Shown: positions 59,901-64,000 of the stretch, in pieces
How positions within the stretch are numbered: the first letter of the stretch is position 1
Layout: the number at the start of each line of letters is the position of its first letter
From: Azolla caroliniana
Lineage: Eukaryota; Polypodiophyta
DNA: 64,000 bases
Direction: 5' to 3'
NCBI GenBank assembly: GCA_043228905.1
Contig: JBHGNT010000001.1
Coordinates: 37,200,001 to 37,264,000, forward strand
Translations under genes and position numbers: made by a program
Notes under the pieces: model-generated
Databases searched by the model: none
The model's input: only the letters and a program-made list of their open reading frames with translations
Told to the model about the DNA's origin: nothing

Positions 59901-62900
59901 TGGTAGTGCATGCATCTGATCACTATCCTCACCCAGTGCAAGATCTAAAGAGAGCTTATCCAAGAGTTGATGTACCACAATGTGACTTGAGTATCTAATG
60001 AGTGGATCTCTTACCACATAAGAGAGCGTAGCATTTCTGCAAGAAGTTTTTTTGCGTGATGCTCATTTTTCAGGGAGCAAATCGATGATGTTAATGCCAA
60101 CATCACAGGGCCTTTTCCATTCATGTAGCAGTCAATTGACAGCACTTGTCAGACTAGGACAAGAATCCAATACGTAAGAGCTTGATTATCCATTCATGTA
60201 ACAGTCAATTGACAGCACTTCACCACGATTTGAATCCATTTATGTTAGGTTTAGAAAATGGACCATGGATACTAGTGATTTTAGGAACTATCATGTATAT
60301 GCTAAAACTGAATGAGAAGTGCCTGTTTTAAGTGTGGAAATATGTGTTTTAATGAACATGAGTCTTCTCAAGAAGGTACATGCAATAAATGCACAGGATA
60401 TTATATTTTACTCTATGTTTTCTTTTCTCAAGTATTTTGTATGTTTGTGTTTTTTTCATCAGTATTAAAGAAATTTCATTTATAATGCTCATGTGAAAAC
60501 TTTATTCTGGCTAGGCAAAATTTCTGGTTCATTCTACTGTTTTATATACACATAACGATGTAATACAAAGCATATGTACATCAGATCTTGGAAATGTCTT
60601 TACAACAGGGTAAGACTGTTTTTCAATACAATGCGTTCATTTAGAAAAGAATGTGGTATAATGCTGACAAGAATTTGATACATTGTTTTATGGTTCATTG
60701 GCATGAGACTTGTTTTCTTAGGCCCATACAAGTTTTTGATTGCAGAATTAACTTTCTATTTATTATATAACAAGCTAACCTTAGGTATATGATGCTTCCT
60801 TTGCCTATGGAAAGTGTGAACAAATGGATGTAAGCACTCCATCCCAAGTGGCCCTCGGGAGTCTCTTACAGGGCACATTGTTGAAATCTATTGGGTGGAC
60901 TAAACTAGAAATGTGGGAGAATGTATTTCTAGTCCATGGTTTGATGAAATCATTATTTTATGGTTATATTATATGAGGCTTCATGAATCTCTCCTTCTCC
61001 CTGATACTTGAGAATGATTACGATCGATCCATATGCTAGAGCTGGTCTCTGGGTGTTCTGTCTTATTCGATCCACAATTTCGATCTTGCCGTCCATGCAC
61101 GTTGAGAGCTGGTCTCTGGGTGTTCTGTCTCATTTGATCCACAATTTTTGATCTTGCCGTCCATGTACGTTGAGAGCTGACACTGGCTTCGAATATCAAG
61201 AAAATCTCAGTCTCTAAGTTTTGTATTCTGATATTATGCAATCCTTGAATTGTGAATTTCTTTCAAACATTCCTATGACAGCTCTCCATGCCACAATGCA
61301 TACTAGCATAGGTGAACTGTAGCCAATCTGCTCCAGGGCAGTGGAGGAGTCTTGCTGCTGATACAATTATGCTAAATGCAGAAGTGATGGGGGCTTATCT
61401 TCAAATGACATCGCGACAAGAGAAAGAGACCAATCTTCTTCACAGTTTTTAACAATGATGGAGAAGCATGCCAAATGTGATTCACTCTCGTCAAGATGAG
61501 TTTGTGAAATCCTTTCTCTATTTGAAGGAGACCCACAAAGATGCATTTCTGGGTAGTTTTTGAGAAATGGGTCTTTCAAAATTGACTCTCTTGTGCCCTA
61601 CTTTAATATGTAGAAATGCCTCCCATAAGTCTGAAAAATGACCCTGGCCTTCATGATGAGTTCAATGAAAGGATCTATGCGAAAACTCTGTTTCTTTGGC
61701 TAACATGACACGTATTTATTTAGCCAGCAGGTAGGAAGCCATGATCCTGGGGTATTTTCCACAAACTCAGGAGTCATGTTCTCCCATATTTGGAAGGAGG
61801 CATATTTTCCTTCACATTGGACTGCATTGCAAGTTATTTAATTTCCTATGCACCATTTATAAGATAATTACGAGAGGAAAATGACAAATGAGATTGTCTT
61901 CTTTGGGGACAGATTTGACAAATGCATCTGCATTTTCAACAGTGCTAAACCTGCAGGCTCTATAATGCAGATCTCAAATTGCCATGAGGTACTTTTGATT
62001 CTAAAGTAAAAGGCAACAATTTGACCTATATTTATTGAGAATTAAATTGTTTTACCCTTCTCTGTAGATTTCACTATTTTACTTTAGCAGAAATTATTAT
62101 AATAAACACATTAACATAGTAATGAATTATTAAAATGGTGGAGAGTGCTTTACAGAACTGTGTTCTTAGTATTCTGTTATTTATCACATGGAAAGGGATT
62201 GGGCCTTGCGAGTTCCTAAGCAAAATAAGATGAGATTAACTATGAATAGTGACTGAACCCTAAACCTATTCAGGATGCATCAACGGTCAACATCATTTGA
62301 GCTTATGGGAGAATGTGAGGGGGATGGAAAGAATCCTCTTTGTAAAGAAGAGATACTATGTAAACAGCCAATAAGAAGATTTTCTCTCACTGTGTTAAAA
62401 AGAAATTTCTAGTGAAAATTTTCCAGGCATAGAATTACCTAATCAGTATATTCTGATTTATTTACTGCAGGGAGCAATAAGCGCTGCTGCATATGATAAA
62501 GATATGAAATCATTAGTAACTGGTTCATATGATGGATGCCTTAAGTTATGGAGTCATGAGGGGCACTGTTTGGATACATTCAACAATATAACTGATTGTA
62601 TCACATCTATTGCATACATACCACAAACTAGGTGTTATTGGGTTACTGGAAAAGAAAGGTGCGTTTTTCTTCATAATATAAGCCAAAGACATCTTTCAGC
62701 TGTTTTGATTTATTTGGAATAAATCTTTCTGGATTTTTGAATATAAGAAATCTGAGTGAATCAAGAATTTCTCCCTTTTCCCTACTTTCTTTAAGCCTTG
62801 GGGTCATATAAGGAAATGCAGCCATCCTTGTTGGTCTCGAAGAAAATGACTAAACTCATACGAGGGTTACGATAAAATAATGCGAGGTTAAATGAACTGA

Positions 62901-64000
62901 AACTTTTGGCTCCTAAAGATCTGCAACATAAACTTGTCCAAGACGGAGAAGTTTCTGAAGTGAGGATTGTAACTTTGATATTTGGGGATGATGATTTTGA
63001 TTTTGTAATAGCAAGGATGTTGACATGATGGTCTAGGTGGGTGTGACGTTTATCGAATGACTCATTGACTGCAGATCCTATCAGCTACATTAAAGATTAC
63101 ACACAAATATGCATACTCAACCAATCGATGGGGAGCATTGTCCCCCCAACTCCCCACTTGTGCTGCCTATAAAAGTGAAGTTCTGTGTAGTCACACTGTT
63201 TGTTGTCAATGATTGTTGATGTGATAGGCCGCCTTTGATTTTGTGATAGCAAGGGTGTTGAGATGGTGATCCAAGTGGGTGTGAAGTTTATTAAAGGACT
63301 CATTGACTGCAGACCCTATCAGTTACATTAAAGATCACACACGAATATGTATACTCAACCTGCCGTTGGCGAGGATTGACCCCCCAGTTCCCAGTTGTGC
63401 AGCCAATGACAGTCAATTTCTGGGTAGTGTCCAAAGATTTCATCATTCATCACATTCTCCTGCACTATTAGGTGCTGCATTGTATAACTAATATCTGGAG
63501 AAGGAGCTACTCCCGTATGGCTGTTTAAAATGCTGAAGACTTCTGCTACTTCAAGTTGTCTGATTGCTGTTTCCACAGAGAAAAAATTCATGCATCACAT
63601 CAGGGGTCTTCATATTGATATGATATACACACATGCACACACTCATTCCTTGAAATATCTCAACTATTGATAAATCCCACGTAAATCTAGAGTTGCAGAC
63701 TACCCTAACTTCAAATCAGGATCCAAAGAGTTAAGATGAGATATTTCCTCTCATATGTATATATTGTAGCATGAAGTCATGGATGGGGACAGCTATTAAT
63801 ATTGGCAGGTGTGAAGTTAATTATTTTCTCTTGAACTTTCTGATAAATCATCATTTTTTAATCTATATTTTTGAAATCAACATGAAAGTTTAGAGGTGTA
63901 CTTTATCTTCGCAAAGGTATCCTATCATCATCGATGCATTGGCTCCTGCCAATGTTACAGATTGGGTGGCAGATACTTGCTCATTTCGTGATCTTCCTCT
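56945..64000 (+). CDS. WD40-repeat protein, 5' part (runs off window)
   Basis: Exons supported by GT-AG signals and phase: 56945-57061 (39 codons from MAMEIACRIPNAHAFPI), 57804-57959, 58188-58346, 60515-60609, 60785-60829, 61971-61988 (18 bases, ISNCHE), 62471-62658 and 63917 to beyond 64000. WD40 signatures: FSGSEDTKIK/VWDVETGRQL across exons 1-2, GHQAWVTDLLYS...SCSLDGNVLVW in exon 2, VHCLAWDMKGKFLIAGGTGIVQLF in exon 3, HNDVIQSICTSDLGNVFTTG in exon 4 and HE/GAISAAAYD...GSYDGCLKLWS across exons 6-7. The protein should be a beta-propeller scaffold; partner and process unknown. Exon 4 ends in phase 2 and the next in phase 0, so a short exon between 60610 and 60784 is missing from this model (candidate 60722-60731). 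Introns 3, 5 and 7 contain local duplications. Confidence 0.86.
59292..59718. repeat. 206-bp tandem duplication in intron 3
   Basis: GCAGTCATATCGAGCTTTG at 59292 and GCAGTCATATCAAGCTTTG at 59497 start two copies. Each contains GGACTGCAGTGGAGATG, GGCTACCAGTACA and CAACATGTTTTGCTCCTGAT, ending near TGAGTCTTGCAGTG. Confidence 0.88.
61041..61178. repeat. 68-bp tandem duplication in intron 5
   Basis: Two copies of GCTGGTCTCTGGGTGTTCTG...TTGCCGTCCATGxACGTTGA start at 61041 and 61108; a third begins at 61176 but ends at once. Confidence 0.9.
62995..63435. repeat. two diverged about 200-bp copies in intron 7
   Basis: 62995-63195 and 63237-63435 share GATTTTGT(A/G)ATAGCAAGG, GACTCATTGACTGCAGA, CTATCAG(C/T)TACATTAAAGA and CCCCCCA(A/G)(C/T)TCCC. 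They are separated by about 40 bases. Confidence 0.85.

Overview
Nuclear DNA of a seed plant, almost certainly a flowering plant. It has spliced protein genes with GT-AG introns, plant families (SKIP25-type F-box/kelch, GSK3/SHAGGY-like kinase, dihydroflavonol-reductase-like enzyme), long AG/CT and AC microsatellites, LINE and SINE remnants, and nested LTR retrotransposons primed by initiator-Met tRNA. The species cannot be named from the sequence. The ORF calls supplied with the window admit TTG/GTG starts, so starts and exons were re-derived from the bases.

Layout. 1-5.6 kb: intergenic, with a copia RNase H relic, a short LINE insertion and a tandem duplication. 5.69-7.18 kb (+): intact single-exon F-box/kelch gene. 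7.7-15.1 kb: AT-rich intergenic DNA. 15.17-18.30 kb (-): complete GSK3/SHAGGY-like kinase gene, 12 coding exons (422 aa) plus a leader intron reaching 19.87 kb. 20-24 kb: intergenic with local tandem duplications. 24.24-25.95 kb (+): single-exon gene for a 571-aa protein whose middle is a degenerate histidine-rich repeat; no family assigned. 26-31.9 kb: intergenic with a 259-bp tandem duplication and a SINE cluster. 31.95-34.47 kb (-): complete six-exon DFR/vestitone-reductase-like gene (338 aa). 36.25-55.59 kb: one nested transposon block. 56.95 kb to the window end (+): 5' part of a WD40-repeat gene with very small exons, running off the right edge.

The transposon block is an old Ty3/gypsy element on the minus strand (36255-55583) with matching AAAAG target duplications, both LTRs, a primer-binding site and a polypurine tract. 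Inside it lie a 5'-truncated LINE (40207-41886), a broken copia element (about 41930-49785) and a young, nearly intact copia element (49786-55096, GTTGA duplication). The broken copia was itself hit by a related solo LTR (43100-43872, TGTTG duplication) and by a gag-only LTR element (44952-48546). The two youngest-looking layers show the most unusual sequence: LTRs carrying tRNA-like A/B boxes, an LTR segment replaced by an inverted copy of the element's own gag end, and hairpin repeats that differ in number between LTRs of one element.

The host genes are not an operon and share no evident pathway. The kinase, F-box and reductase families point to signalling, protein turnover and phenolic/flavonoid-type metabolism respectively. 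A recurring feature is a purine/pyrimidine dinucleotide tract close to the start of each host gene.
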